A stretch of 64,000 nt of DNA from Lysinibacillus odysseyi (GTDB lineage Bacteria; Bacillota; Bacilli; Bacillales_A; Planococcaceae): contig JABUKB010000001.1 in assembly GCA_014595895.1 (NCBI GenBank), forward strand, positions 558,001-622,000, read 5' to 3'. This document shows positions 33,411-43,037 of the stretch, piece after piece. Position 1 is the stretch's first letter. The number at the start of each line of letters is the position of its first letter. Both the position numbers and the translations under genes were made by a program. Below the pieces are notes generated by a model. It was given only the letters and a program-made list of their open reading frames with translations, was not told the DNA's origin and searched no databases.

Positions 33411-34352
33411 ATGGACATTCATAAAATTATTTTACCAACACCATATGGAATTGGTGATGTAAATGCTTATTTAGTAAAAGGAGATACCTTATCATTAATA
33501 GATGCCGGGCCGAAAACAGAGGAGACATATGAGGCACTGCGCTGGGGGCTTAAAACAGCAGGTTATGAAATGTCCGACATAGAACAGGTTGTTTTGACTC
33601 ACCATCATCCGGATCATGCAGGATGGGTCGATGCTTTTCCAAATGCTGCATTGCTAGGACATAGCTATGTGGACTACTGGATGCGGAAGGAAGCGGACTT
33701 TTTGGCTTATCGTCATGATTTCTATGTAACAGAACTTAAAAAACAGGGCGTACCTGACGTAGATATTGAGAAAATCGTGCAAGTGCGCGGAGAGATGGAG
33801 CTGTTTGGGACTACGCCGTTAACAGGATTTTTAGCAGAAGGAGACAAGGTACCGGGTCATCCGGGACTCCGTGTCTACGAAATGCTCGGTCATGCGCAGA
33901 GTCATCTCATCTTTATCGATGAAAAAACGCAAGCTTGTATCGGAGGCGATTTGCTTCTTCAAAAAGTGTCATCCAATCCGCTAGTAGAACCGCCGCAAAA
34001 TTTAACGGGAGATCGTCCCAAATCATTATTACAATACAATGAGTCATTAAGGCGCTTACGCACATTAAATCCTGCCATTATTTATCCAGGGCACGGAGAA
34101 GAGATTCATCACGTAAGCGATTTAGTGACAGAGAGGTTAGAGCGCCAGCAAGAAAGAGCGTCTAAAATCTTACAGCTCATTGAACAACCCATAACGGTAC
34201 AACAACTCACAAAACAATTTTACGGGAAAGTATATCATCAACAGCCAGGTCTAACGTTATCCGAAATTGTAGGGCAGGTTGACTATTTGGAACATATAGA
34301 GGCTGTACAAATAGAAGAACACGAAGGAGTACATTACTACAAAAAGGCATAA
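33411..34352 (+). CDS. metallo-beta-lactamase fold hydrolase
   Basis: A 313-residue MBL-fold protein similar to B. subtilis YqjP. The metal-binding HHHPDH motif is near residue 64, further His in MLGHAQSHL near 163, IGGDLLL and YPGHGEEIHH near 225, then a C-terminal winged-helix-like region typical of LACTB2-type enzymes. GGGGAGATATAGA precedes the ATG. It is divergent from proC. Substrate unknown. Confidence 0.87.
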   Translation: MDIHKIILPTPYGIGDVNAYLVKGDTLSLIDAGPKTEETYEALRWGLKTAGYEMSDIEQVVLTHHHPDHAGWVDAFPNAALLGHSYVDYWMRKEADFLAYRHDFYVTELKKQGVPDVDIEKIVQVRGEMELFGTTPLTGFLAEGDKVPGHPGLRVYEMLGHAQSHLIFIDEKTQACIGGDLLLQKVSSNPLVEPPQNLTGDRPKSLLQYNESLRRLRTLNPAIIYPGHGEEIHHVSDLVTERLERQQERASKILQLIEQPITVQQLTKQFYGKVYHQQPGLTLSEIVGQVDYLEHIEAVQIEEHEGVHYYKKA

Positions 34353-34385
34353 TCCAATATACTTTTAAATACATCCATTATGAAG

Positions 34386-34423
34386 TAGCTTACCCAGTCG
34401 TTAATACGGGTAGGCTATTTTTT
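34386..34423 (+). terminator. intrinsic terminator after the MBL gene
   Basis: A 10-bp stem TAGCTTACCC/GGGTAGGCTA (one G·T pair) plus T-run. Confidence 0.8.
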
Positions 34424-34666
34424 GGAGCTTTCATGGAAGCTCGATTTTGTATTGTCCTATAAGGGGAGCACACCATCTATTTTATTAAGTGATTGTAAAT
34501 AATTCGCTATACGCTTAATAAAATCGTTCTGCCATCTCTTTTAAACGTATTTAGTTATTATGTATTTTTATTCGAAAAATCCTAAATATGATGTATACTT
34601 CGACCTAATTTCTTAATGTGTTATACTAATTAAGTGAATTAAGTTGTATTATTTGATAAAAATATG

Positions 34667-34695
34667 TTGACATGATGAAAAATGAGTTTTATATT
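34667..34695 (+). promoter_or_regulatory. sigma-A promoter of the rbs operon
   Basis: TTGACA (34667-34672), 17 bases, TATATT (34690-34695). The first operator begins two bases after the -10 box, covering the start point. The roughly 240 bases before this promoter hold nothing recognised. Confidence 0.85.
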
Positions 34696-34696
34696 A

Positions 34697-34755
34697 TGTG
34701 TAATCGGTTACACAGTGAGTATTATTTTTTTGTATTATGTGTAATCGGTTACACA
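34697..34755 (+). promoter_or_regulatory. twin LacI-family (RbsR) operators
   Basis: The same 18-base near-palindrome TGTGTAATCGGTTACACA occurs at 34697-34714 and 34738-34755, 41 bases apart centre to centre (about four helix turns). The second is extended to ATTATG...CATAAT. The CG-centred dyad is typical of LacI-family operators, and the gene that follows encodes such a repressor. Confidence 0.88.
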
Positions 34756-34780
34756 TAATGATGACAAAGGGGAGTATAGG

Positions 34781-35764
34781 ATGGCCACGATTAAGGATGT
34801 AGCAAAATTAGCTGCGGTATCAGTTGCGACCGTGTCCAGATATTTAAATGATAGCGGGTATGTAAGCGCTGAGGCTAAAAAAGCAATTGAACAAGCGATT
34901 GCTGCATTAAATTATAAACCCAATCATATTGCACGCTCGCTTTCTAAAAAGCAGATGCAGACGATTGGTTTAATCGTTCCAGACATTATGAACCCATTCT
35001 TTCCTGAAATAGCTCGTGCTATTGAAGATACAGCTTTAAAGGAAGGATATACTGTCATATTGTGTAATTCGGATGAACAAGCTCAAAAGGAGCTGCAATA
35101 TATTGAAACATTGCAGCAAAATTATATAGCAGGCTTTATTATCGCAACAAATCAATTGCCAAAGGAACATTATCATCAACTGAATTTACCGGTAGTGTTA
35201 CTAGACCGTGTGATTGATAGCAGTGTTCCCTCTGTAACCTCGCAAAATGAGTATGGCGCTCAGTTAGCAACGGCTCATTTAGTCAGTAAGGGAGCTAAGG
35301 AAATCGCTTTTTTTAGCGGTCCCAGACAGCTGGAGCCCGTCCAGCAGCGTTTGGCGGGCTTTATGAAAGAAACGGCTAATGAAAATATGAAAACACATAT
35401 TTTTGAAAGTTCTTTTGATTTTTTGGAAGCCGAGAAAGTTGCATATGAAGCCTTGCAGCAAAACCCTGCGATTGATGCTGTTTTTGCAAGCAGCGATATA
35501 ATTGCGATTGGCGTATTAAAAGCAGCGCACAAGCTAGGCAAAGAAGTACCCGCAGACTTACAAATTATAGGTTTTGACGGCATAGCGTTAGGGGAAATGA
35601 TTACACCAGCCATAACGACGGTTGCGCAAAATATTTATGCATTAGGAGAAAGTGCAACAAAAATGCTGATTCGACTCATAAGAGGAGAATCATTAGTACA
35701 AGAACATGTGACGATTGCGCCAAATTTAGTGATACGTCAAACGACAAAGGAGTCAACGAAATGA
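34781..35764 (+). CDS. rbsR: LacI family ribose operon repressor
   Basis: A 327-residue repressor. The LacI helix-turn-helix with hinge is TIKDVAKLAAVSVATVSRYLN at residues 3-23 and AALNYKPNHIARSL, then a periplasmic-binding-like effector domain starting QTIGLIVPDIMNPFF. It heads the rbsRKDACB operon, so it is assigned RbsR and is likely autoregulated through the twin operators. Its stop overlaps the rbsK ATG by four bases. Confidence 0.93.
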   Translation: MATIKDVAKLAAVSVATVSRYLNDSGYVSAEAKKAIEQAIAALNYKPNHIARSLSKKQMQTIGLIVPDIMNPFFPEIARAIEDTALKEGYTVILCNSDEQAQKELQYIETLQQNYIAGFIIATNQLPKEHYHQLNLPVVLLDRVIDSSVPSVTSQNEYGAQLATAHLVSKGAKEIAFFSGPRQLEPVQQRLAGFMKETANENMKTHIFESSFDFLEAEKVAYEALQQNPAIDAVFASSDIIAIGVLKAAHKLGKEVPADLQIIGFDGIALGEMITPAITTVAQNIYALGESATKMLIRLIRGESLVQEHVTIAPNLVIRQTTKESTK

Positions 35765-36639
35765 TTACAGTAGTAGGCAGTGTGAATATGGACATCGTTT
35801 GCCAAACTGACGTTTTCCCGCAACAGGGGGAGACAGTGCTCGGTCAACGGTTTGAAACAATTCCAGGCGGTAAGGGAGCCAACCAAGCTGTGGCAGCTGC
35901 ACGATTAGGCAGTGCAGTAAAAATGGTTGGTGCGGTAGGCGAGGATAGTTTTGGTCCGACATTGCTAGCGACATTACAACAAGAAAATATTGATACATCT
36001 GCTGTAGCGACGGTGACGACAAATACAGGCATTGCCAATATTATTTTACACGAGCAAGATAATCGGATCATTGTAGTCCCAGGTGCCAATTTTGATGTAG
36101 ATGCAACAATGATTGATCAACACGAAGAGCTTATCCAACGTTCTAGCCTCGTTGTGATGCAGCTGGAAATCCCGGTAGATACAGTGGAGCATACTTTGCA
36201 AATATGCGAAAAACATGGTGTGCCAGTGCTTTTAAACCCAGCACCTGCCCGTAATTTTAAAACGGAATGGATGGATCGTGTAGCTTACATTACACCAAAT
36301 GAAACAGAATGCGCCCTTATTTTTAAAGAAGAAGTCGAAGTATCGTTAAGTAAATACCCGAATAAGCTGATCGTGACACTTGGAGATGAAGGTGCGATGT
36401 ATCACAATGGTCAACACATTATAAAGGTAGCAGGCTTTAACACGGTCGCAGTCGATACAACAGGCGCAGGTGATACATTTAATGGGGCTTTTGCCCATAA
36501 AATCGCGCAAGGCAGCACGATTGAAGAAGCTGTGCAATTTGCGAATATTGCTGGCTCACTGTCCGTCGAGAAATTCGGGGCACAAGGCGGCATGCCAACA
36601 ATCGAGGCTGTCGAAGCCAGATTAAGGGGCGAACGATAA
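35761..36639 (+). CDS. rbsK: ribokinase
   Basis: Phosphorylates ribose to ribose-5-phosphate. A PfkB-family kinase of 292 residues with the N-terminal VVGSVNMDIV, GGKGANQAVAAARLG near 40, NPAPA near 159 and the catalytic DTTGAGDTFNGAFA near 235 (anion hole and Asp). It starts inside the end of rbsR (ATGA). Confidence 0.95.
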   Translation: MITVVGSVNMDIVCQTDVFPQQGETVLGQRFETIPGGKGANQAVAAARLGSAVKMVGAVGEDSFGPTLLATLQQENIDTSAVATVTTNTGIANIILHEQDNRIIVVPGANFDVDATMIDQHEELIQRSSLVVMQLEIPVDTVEHTLQICEKHGVPVLLNPAPARNFKTEWMDRVAYITPNETECALIFKEEVEVSLSKYPNKLIVTLGDEGAMYHNGQHIIKVAGFNTVAVDTTGAGDTFNGAFAHKIAQGSTIEEAVQFANIAGSLSVEKFGAQGGMPTIEAVEARLRGER

Positions 36640-36641
36640 AC

Positions 36642-37031
36642 ATGAAAAAGCATGGAATTTTAAATCGGGATTTAGCAGGTATTTTTGCAAAGCTCGGTCA
36701 TACCGATCAAATTGTCATTGCAGATTGTGGTTTGCCGATACCAGAAGGTGTACCATATGTGGATTTAGCTTATAAGTTGGGCGAACCTAGCTTTGAGGCT
36801 ATTTTAGAAGCGATCTTAGCTGATTTAGTAGTGGAAAAAGTCATTATTGCCGAGGAAATAATGGAGCATAATAAAGATATTTATTCACTGATTCATGAGC
36901 AATTGACAAATACTGAACAGGTATCACATGAACAGTTTAAGCAGTTAACAAAGCAAGCAAAAGTAATTATTCGTACAGGTGAGACGACACCGTATGCCAA
37001 TATTATTTTACAAAGCGGTGTTATTTTTTAA
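36642..37031 (+). CDS. rbsD: D-ribose pyranase
   Basis: Interconverts pyranose and furanose forms of ribose so that RbsK can use it. The 129 residues begin MKKHGILNRDLAGIFAKLGHTD, containing the catalytic His region, followed by DCGLPIPEGV, and end with the RTGETTPYANIIL motif. It lies two bases after rbsK. Confidence 0.95.
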   Translation: MKKHGILNRDLAGIFAKLGHTDQIVIADCGLPIPEGVPYVDLAYKLGEPSFEAILEAILADLVVEKVIIAEEIMEHNKDIYSLIHEQLTNTEQVSHEQFKQLTKQAKVIIRTGETTPYANIILQSGVIF

Positions 37032-37042
37032 ATAGAGGGTAG

Positions 37043-38545
37043 GTGAGTAAGTTGATCGAAATGTCAGGAATTTCAAAGGCGTTCAGTGGGAATGTTGTGT
37101 TAGATAATGTGTCCTTTGAGCTGAAGCCCGGTGAAATTCATGCCTTAATGGGAGAAAACGGTGCTGGGAAGTCCACTCTGATGAAAATATTAACAGGGAT
37201 TTATACTCGCGATGCCGGGACGATTAAAGTGGACGGTCAGGAAGTTCAGTTTAAGTCCCCGAAAGAAGCGGAAGCCTTAGGGATTGCAGTAATTCATCAA
37301 GAGTTGAATATTTTGCCGGATTTAACGGTGACAGAGAACTTATTTTTAGGGAAAGAAAAAACATATGGCTTTCTCGGTATTTTAAAGAAAAAAGAAATGG
37401 ATGAGGAAGCGAAAGTTTTGCTTAGCCGTTTAGGATTGGATATAGACCCTCGTACACGTACAGGGGATTTGTCGGTTGGTAAACAGCAAATTATAGAAAT
37501 TGCGAAAGCCATTGCTTCTGACGCAAAATACATCGTTATGGATGAGCCGACAGCAGCGTTAACAGACCGTGAAATCGAAACGTTATTTGTCACAATCAAT
37601 GAACTAAAAGCGAAAGGGATTGCCTTTGTTTATATTTCACACCGTATGGAAGAGATTTTCTCGATTTGCGATCGCATTACTATTTTACGTGACGGTACAT
37701 ATGTTGGGGTTCGTGAAATTGCTCATACCTCATTTGACGAAATCGTTTCGATGATGGTAGGACGAGAGCTAGGAGAGCGCTTCCCGCTACGCCACGCAAA
37801 AATCGGCGATGTAAAGTTAAAAGTAGAAAACTTATCAGCAAAAGAGGCATTTGACGATGTGTCGTTTGAACTGCGCCAAGGTGAAATTTTAGGTGTGGCT
37901 GGATTGATGGGCGCTGGACGTACTGAAGTCGCGCAAGCCTTGTTTGGTTATCGAAAAACATCAGCTGGCAGTATTTATATTGATGGGAAACAAGTAAAAA
38001 TAAACTCTCCTATTGATGCATTAAAGTACAAAATCGGTTTTGTAACAGAAGATCGTAAAACACAAGGGCTGGTGCTGGACTTCTCTATTAAGGAAAATAT
38101 TATGCTAGCGAATTTAGAAAAAGGCTCTAAGTCTGGCATTATTGTGCCAAAAATGGAAGACGAACTTGTCGCAGGCTATATCGAGCAACTACGAATCCGT
38201 ACATCGAGTGCCAATGCAGCAGCCAAGTCACTCAGTGGCGGTAATCAACAGAAAGTAGTCATTGCTAAGTGGCTAGGAACACAGCCTGAAATTCTTATTT
38301 TAGATGAGCCAACTCGTGGCGTAGACATCGGTGCCAAAAAAGAAATCTATCAAATAATGAATAATTTAGCGGAAGCAGGGGTTTCCATTTTAATGATTTC
38401 TTCCGAGTTGCCAGAAGTAATCGGCATGGCTGATCGTGTAATTATCATGCGTGAAGGAAAACTTACTGGTATGGTGCCGAAAGAGAGCATGACTCAGGAG
38501 AATATCATGCATTATGCAACAGGAGGGGATCAACATGCCCAATAA
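37043..38545 (+). CDS. rbsA: ribose ABC transporter ATP-binding protein
   Basis: A fused twin ATPase of 500 residues. First domain: Walker [10 protein letters not shown] near 38, signature SVGKQQ near 143, Walker [12 protein letters not shown]. Second domain: degenerate Walker [10 protein letters not shown] near 291, signature LSGGNQQKV near 396 and Walker [19 protein letters not shown]. The GTG at 37043 is used here; a TTG at 37052 behind AGGTGAG is an equal alternative. The end overlaps rbsC by 11 bases. Confidence 0.95.
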   Translation: MSKLIEMSGISKAFSGNVVLDNVSFELKPGEIHALMGENGAGKSTLMKILTGIYTRDAGTIKVDGQEVQFKSPKEAEALGIAVIHQELNILPDLTVTENLFLGKEKTYGFLGILKKKEMDEEAKVLLSRLGLDIDPRTRTGDLSVGKQQIIEIAKAIASDAKYIVMDEPTAALTDREIETLFVTINELKAKGIAFVYISHRMEEIFSICDRITILRDGTYVGVREIAHTSFDEIVSMMVGRELGERFPLRHAKIGDVKLKVENLSAKEAFDDVSFELRQGEILGVAGLMGAGRTEVAQALFGYRKTSAGSIYIDGKQVKINSPIDALKYKIGFVTEDRKTQGLVLDFSIKENIMLANLEKGSKSGIIVPKMEDELVAGYIEQLRIRTSSANAAAKSLSGGNQQKVVIAKWLGTQPEILILDEPTRGVDIGAKKEIYQIMNNLAEAGVSILMISSELPEVIGMADRVIIMREGKLTGMVPKESMTQENIMHYATGGDQHAQ

Positions 38546-39473
38546 AACAAAAGAATTACTAACGAAGTTAGGGCCGCTTATCGGGTTAATCCTGTTAGTA
38601 GTAGTCATTACAATTTTAAATCCTAGCTTCTTAACTATGGATAACCTATTGAACGTGTTGCGCCAAGTATCGATTAGTGCGTTAATCGCGTTCGGTATGA
38701 CGTTCGTTATTTTAACAGGTGGTATTGATCTATCGGTCGGCTCGACACTCGGTCTGACAGGAGCCGTAGCAGCAAGTCTTTTAGCATCAGGGACAGACCC
38801 GATTATTGCTATGGGTGTTGCATTGATTCTAGGCTTACTACTAGGAGCAGTTAATGGTGTCATCATCACAAAAGGAAAAGCAGCGCCATTTATTGCAACG
38901 TTAGCTACCATGACGATTTACCGAGGAATTACGCTTGTTTATACAGAAGGTCGTCCAATTTCAGGATTAGGCGATGGCGCGGCATTCCAAATGTTTGGGA
39001 AAGGGTATTTCTTGGGTATACCAGTACCTGTTGTGACAATGATTTTAGCCTTTATTGTGTTATATTTCATTTTACACAAAACGACGTTTGGCCGTCGGGT
39101 ATATGCGGTAGGCGGTAATGAAGAAGCAGCTAAGCTTTCAGGGATCAGCCCTGACCGTATTAAAATTGCGGTGTATGCGATTACAGGTTTATTAGCCGCT
39201 GTCTCGGCATTGATTTTAACGTCCCGTTTAAATTCAGCCCAGCCAACAGCAGGCCAATCCTATGAATTAGATGCTATTGCGGCGGTTGTATTAGGCGGTA
39301 CAAGCTTAACGGGCGGTAAAGGCTGGATTTTCGGAACACTGGTCGGTGCATTAATTATTGGTGTACTAAATAACGGTATGAATTTAATTGGGGTTTCTTC
39401 ATTCTTCCAACAAGTCGTGAAGGGTGCAGTAATATTATTAGCGGTTTTAATCGACCGCAAAAAAACAGCATAA
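38535..39473 (+). CDS. rbsC: ribose ABC transporter permease
   Basis: A 312-residue permease with about nine to ten membrane helices and the family motifs [24 protein letters not shown] near 55, [19 protein letters not shown] near 115 and [34 protein letters not shown] near 250. The ATG at 38535 follows AGGAGGGG inside the end of rbsA. Confidence 0.95.
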   Translation: MPNKTKELLTKLGPLIGLILLVVVITILNPSFLTMDNLLNVLRQVSISALIAFGMTFVILTGGIDLSVGSTLGLTGAVAASLLASGTDPIIAMGVALILGLLLGAVNGVIITKGKAAPFIATLATMTIYRGITLVYTEGRPISGLGDGAAFQMFGKGYFLGIPVPVVTMILAFIVLYFILHKTTFGRRVYAVGGNEEAAKLSGISPDRIKIAVYAITGLLAAVSALILTSRLNSAQPTAGQSYELDAIAAVVLGGTSLTGGKGWIFGTLVGALIIGVLNNGMNLIGVSSFFQQVVKGAVILLAVLIDRKKTA

Positions 39474-39485
39474 GGAGTGTTTATA

Positions 39486-40418
39486 ATGAAAAAATGGTCA
39501 TTACTTTTCTTGGCAGCTATGGTCACAATCGTGCTTGCGGCCTGTTCAATGGGTTCTAATACTGCTACGGAAGAGTCAGAAGATGAGAACACGGGTTCAG
39601 AAAATAGTGGTGAACTGAAAATCGGTTTATCTATTTCAACATTAAATAACCCATTCTTTGTTACATTAAGTGATGCGGCAGAAGCACAAGCGGAAGCAAA
39701 CGGTGCGTCATTAACGGTTTCTGATGCGCAAGACGATGCATCAAAACAAGCTTCAGATGTAGAAGATTTAATCCAGCAAGGTGTAGACCTTATTATTATT
39801 AATCCAGTAGATTCAGCATCAGTAGTAACAGCTGTTGAAGCTGCAAACAATGCGAATATTCCTGTTATTACAGTAGACCGTTCAGCTGAAGGCGGCGAAG
39901 TTGTCTCTCATATCGCTTCTGATAACGTAGCGGGCGGTGAATTAGCGGGCGAATATTTATTAACGTTAGTTGATGAAGGTGCACAAGTAGCTATGCTAGA
40001 AGGTATAGCTGGTTCTTCAGCAGCACGTGACCGCGGTGAAGGTTTCTTGAATGCAGTAGAAGGCAAAGTGGAAATGGTAGCGAGCCAAACAGCCAACTTT
40101 AACCGTGCTGAAGGTTTAACAGTTATGGAAAATGTTTTACAAGCTAATCCAGATGTAAAAGCTGTATTTGCACAAAATGATGAAATGGCATTAGGTGCTT
40201 TAGAAGCGATTTCTGCTTCAGGCAAAGACATCATCGTAATCGGTTTTGATGCAACAGATGATGCCGTAGCGAAAGTAGAGGCTGGCGAGTTAGCTGCAAC
40301 AGTCGCACAACAGCCAAAATTGATTGGTGAAGAGGCTATTGCAACAGCAATTGCTGTCTTAGAAGGCGAAACAGTGGATGAAAGTATCCCAGTAGAGCTT
40401 GAGCTAGTAAAACAATAA
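39486..40418 (+). CDS. rbsB: ribose-binding lipoprotein of the ABC transporter
   Basis: A 310-residue extracellular binding protein anchored as a lipoprotein: signal KKWSLLFLAAMVTIVLAAC, lipobox LAAC at residues 16-19 with cleavage before the Cys, then an acidic Ser/Glu linker. The sugar-binding fold begins KIGLSISTLNNPFF; QQGVDLIIINPVDS and IPVITVDR follow. An AAGGAGTG ribosome site is present. Last gene of rbs, followed by a long perfect hairpin. Confidence 0.95.
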   Translation: MKKWSLLFLAAMVTIVLAACSMGSNTATEESEDENTGSENSGELKIGLSISTLNNPFFVTLSDAAEAQAEANGASLTVSDAQDDASKQASDVEDLIQQGVDLIIINPVDSASVVTAVEAANNANIPVITVDRSAEGGEVVSHIASDNVAGGELAGEYLLTLVDEGAQVAMLEGIAGSSAARDRGEGFLNAVEGKVEMVASQTANFNRAEGLTVMENVLQANPDVKAVFAQNDEMALGALEAISASGKDIIVIGFDATDDAVAKVEAGELAATVAQQPKLIGEEAIATAIAVLEGETVDESIPVELELVKQ

Positions 40419-40420
40419 TT

Positions 40421-40466
40421 AAAAAAGACCTTTTGAAAAGTAATTACTTTTCAAAAGGTCTTTTTA
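40421..40466. terminator. bidirectional terminator after rbsB
   Basis: A 19-bp perfect stem (40422-40440 with 40447-40465), A-run on the left and T-run on the right. Confidence 0.95.
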
Positions 40467-41051
40467 TGTTTTATCCTCATAAAATTCATTGGTACGTTGG
40501 ACGGCATTGGCAATATGACGGCTTAATTCATCTTCCTGTTGACTTTGAATCATGGCCTGCAAAATTTTCTTTTGAAAGAGAAGTGTCGTTGAAAAACGCG
40601 TATCCTCTACATCACAGAATGTATGCTTAATAGTCATTTTTAAATCGCAGTAGGTTAAATCCTCATCTTCTTGTACCCTTGAAATAACAGTTTCCGTCCA
40701 CAGAAGGGCTTCTATCGTCAAATAGAAGGTGAAGACGAATTGCTTTTCGCTATCATTATTTAAAAATTGAATAAATTGCTGCGTGCGCTTATGTTTAGAG
40801 ACTTGTTGGATACAATAAAATAGAAAGGCATGACTGAATCGTTTTGTTTCATCGAAAAAAATTCTCCTGCTGTCCGGGAGAAGAGCCAGCCATGTATTAT
40901 AAAGATGCCCATAAATATTTTCTTCTTTTAAGTACTTAGGGATATCCTTATTTAATTGTTCTTCAAAAAGGTCAGCCAAATTTTTGAATTGCTGTAATAA
41001 TTCGTCATTTGACACAAAAATGCATTCATCATTTGTTACGTGTGCAATCAT
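40464..41051 (-). CDS. hypothetical protein, unknown
   Basis: A 195-residue soluble, mostly helical protein with many acidic and aromatic residues and no membrane segment or signal. The N-terminal half contains LLQQFKNLADLFEEQLNKDIPKYL, and the C-terminal part is amphipathic (ILQAMIQSQQEDELSRHIANAV). AAGGAGGG precedes the ATG, though 13 bases away. It lies downstream of hmp on the same strand with a weak hairpin between. Family not recognised. Confidence 0.6.
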   Translation of the reverse strand: MIAHVTNDECIFVSNDELLQQFKNLADLFEEQLNKDIPKYLKEENIYGHLYNTWLALLPDSRRIFFDETKRFSHAFLFYCIQQVSKHKRTQQFIQFLNNDSEKQFVFTFYLTIEALLWTETVISRVQEDEDLTYCDLKMTIKHTFCDVEDTRFSTTLLFQKKILQAMIQSQQEDELSRHIANAVQRTNEFYEDKT

Positions 41052-41126
41052 ATAAAACTGATGACCCTCCTTTTGTATGGAATGAACTTAGTAGAAACCG
41101 CTATGTATCTACAAAAATCATAACAT

Positions 41127-41167
41127 AACCCCCTCCAAACACCAAATCTTGGGTTTGAAGGGGGTAG
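41127..41167 (-). terminator. hairpin after hmp
   Basis: Minus-strand stem CCCCCTTCAAAC / GTTTGGAGGGGG with a short loop; the T-run after it is poor, so termination may be partial. Confidence 0.6.
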
Positions 41168-41172
41168 GGAAA

Positions 41173-42309
41173 TTAGATTGCTAGAGCTGGACCAAAGAAT
41201 TCATAATGAATACGTTCTTGTGGTACATCTAATTCTGCTAATTGACCAATAACAGCTTGCATGAATGGAGCTGGTCCACATACGTAAACATCTGTATCCG
41301 CTGTTAGCATTGGTTGAATTTGTTCTTTTGTTACATAGCCTTCAGTATCAGAGTAAACAGCTTCATAATTATCTGCTAATTGTTGGATTTGTTCTGTAAA
41401 TGCCGCTACGCGTTCGTTACGAGCACATTGAATGAATGAAGTTTCACGATCGCTTGCCGCTGTTAGCATACGGTAAAGCGGTGTTACACCGATACCTCCA
41501 GAGATAAATAATACATCGTTGTTTCCTTCATTTAATGTGAATAAACCTGCTGGTGCAGAGACTTCAACTGTTGCATCTGCCGGAATCTCATCATGTAAAT
41601 ACACAGATACGCGACCATTTGGTGTTGCATCGCTCTCGCGTTTAACAGAAATACGGTATTCGTTATTGTCCGTTACATCTGTTACTGTATATTGGCGGTT
41701 CATCAAATATTCTTCACCTGGCACGCTTAAACGTAATGAAATATATTGACCCGGTGCTGCAGGCGGCAATGGTTGTCCATCTGCAGGTGTTAAATAGAAG
41801 CTTGTTACTAACTCGTTTTCTGCCTCTTTACGAGAAATGTTAAATGGCTTGAATAAGCGCCAGCCGCCAGCTGCTTCTGTTTCTTTATATAAATCTTCTT
41901 CTACAGAGATGAAGATATCGGCGATTACACCATATGCTTGACCCCAAGCATCGATAATTTCAGGTGTAGCCGCATCGCCTAGCACTTCTTTGATTGCTTT
42001 TAATAAAAATTCACCTACGATTGGATAATGCTCCGGCAAGACACCTAGGCTACGGTGTTTGTGAGCGATTAGCATTACTGCAGGTACGATTGCTTCTAAA
42101 TTGTCAATGTGTACAGCTGCTGCATATACAGTGTTCGCTAATGCGTTTGGTTGACGACCTTTTTGTTGGTTTGTATGGTTAAAAATATTTAATAATGCAG
42201 GGTGTGCTTCAAATAAGTTTCGATAGAAAGTTTTCGTAATTGTTTGTCCATGTTGTTCAAGTACCGGTACAGTTGACTTAATAATATCGATTGTTTGTTG
42301 TTGTAACAT
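41173..42309 (-). CDS. hmp: flavohemoprotein (nitric oxide dioxygenase)
   Basis: Oxidises NO to nitrate with O2 and NAD(P)H. The 378 residues show a globin domain (1-135) with the proximal-helix [22 protein letters not shown] near 83-104. The FAD domain has RQYTVTD near 204, and the NAD domain has [12 protein letters not shown] near 270 and VCGPAPFM near 350. The divergent neighbour is nsrR, and the shared upstream region carries an NsrR-like half-site over its likely -10. NO-controlled expression is therefore probable. Confidence 0.95.
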   Translation of the reverse strand: MLQQQTIDIIKSTVPVLEQHGQTITKTFYRNLFEAHPALLNIFNHTNQQKGRQPNALANTVYAAAVHIDNLEAIVPAVMLIAHKHRSLGVLPEHYPIVGEFLLKAIKEVLGDAATPEIIDAWGQAYGVIADIFISVEEDLYKETEAAGGWRLFKPFNISRKEAENELVTSFYLTPADGQPLPPAAPGQYISLRLSVPGEEYLMNRQYTVTDVTDNNEYRISVKRESDATPNGRVSVYLHDEIPADATVEVSAPAGLFTLNEGNNDVLFISGGIGVTPLYRMLTAASDRETSFIQCARNERVAAFTEQIQQLADNYEAVYSDTEGYVTKEQIQPMLTADTDVYVCGPAPFMQAVIGQLAELDVPQERIHYEFFGPALAI

Positions 42310-42369
42310 AAAGTCACGTCCTCTCTTTTTTTACAATATACTTTTTTTTGAAGATTAAAGCAATATAAA

Positions 42370-42420
42370 AAATACATCTTTAACAAAGTGTTCACAAAAG
42401 ATGTATTTAATATATATGTT
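42370..42420. promoter_or_regulatory. hmp/nsrR control region: NsrR-like and ResD-like sites
   Basis: A 12-bp perfect inverted repeat AAATACATCTTT (42370-42381) and AAAGATGTATTT (42397-42408) lies between the divergent genes. Each arm includes AAGATGTATTT, one base from the NsrR half-site AAGATGCATTT known in E. coli. The right arm continues as an 11-1-11 dyad to 42420 with 8 of 11 matches. Between the arms, GTTCACAAA (42390-42398) is the complement of TTTGTGAAC, a ResD-like motif facing hmp. Confidence 0.65.
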
Positions 42421-42495
42421 TGAAATGTAAGCATAATTACTGATTGTCGATAATTGTAGTGTTATAATCATCTCTGAAGAAAGTTGGTGTACATA

Positions 42496-42936
42496 GTGAG
42501 ATTAACCGTATATACAGACTATTCACTGCGCGTCTTGTTATATTTAGGAGTGAGAGGACAGGATCATCTCGCTACAATTCAAGAAATTGCAGATACCTAT
42601 CAAATTTCTAAAAACCATTTAATGAAAGTCACATATGATTTAGGAAAAAACGGCTTTATCGAAACAATCCGCGGTCGCGGAGGGGGCATTCGCCTAGCCG
42701 TCGCGCCTGAAGAAGTTAATATTGGCCAGGTTGTTCGCAAAACAGAAGAAGATTTTCATATTGTGGAGTGCTTTGACCCAGAAAGCAATTTATGCAAGAT
42801 ATCCCCTGAGTGTCGTTTGAAATATGCATTGAATGAAGCGTTGCAAGCCTATTTTAAAGTATTAGACAGCTATACATTAGCAGATGTCCTCGTGTCAAAG
42901 AATGCATTGTTTGAGCTGTTTGGATTTGAAAAATAA
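42496..42936 (+). CDS. nsrR: Rrf2 family nitric-oxide-sensing repressor NsrR
   Basis: A 146-residue Rrf2 regulator: N-terminal LTVYTDYSLRVLLYLGVRG, winged helix with ADTYQISKNHLMKVTYDLGKNGFIETIRGRGGGIRLA, and three C-terminal cysteines (C-x8-C-x5-C in CFDPESNLCKISPEC) that would hold an Fe-S cluster. The GTG at 42496 fits the family start MRLTxYTDYSLR. It is adjacent to and divergent from hmp, its usual target. Confidence 0.92.
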   Translation: MRLTVYTDYSLRVLLYLGVRGQDHLATIQEIADTYQISKNHLMKVTYDLGKNGFIETIRGRGGGIRLAVAPEEVNIGQVVRKTEEDFHIVECFDPESNLCKISPECRLKYALNEALQAYFKVLDSYTLADVLVSKNALFELFGFEK

Positions 42937-43037
42937 TCTGACAGCTTGAATGATGCTTTTTTGATAGAATTAGTAATTTTTTGGATGTATAATATAGATG
43001 ACTTAAAATTGAAGAAGTAGAGGATAGGTGGCTATTG

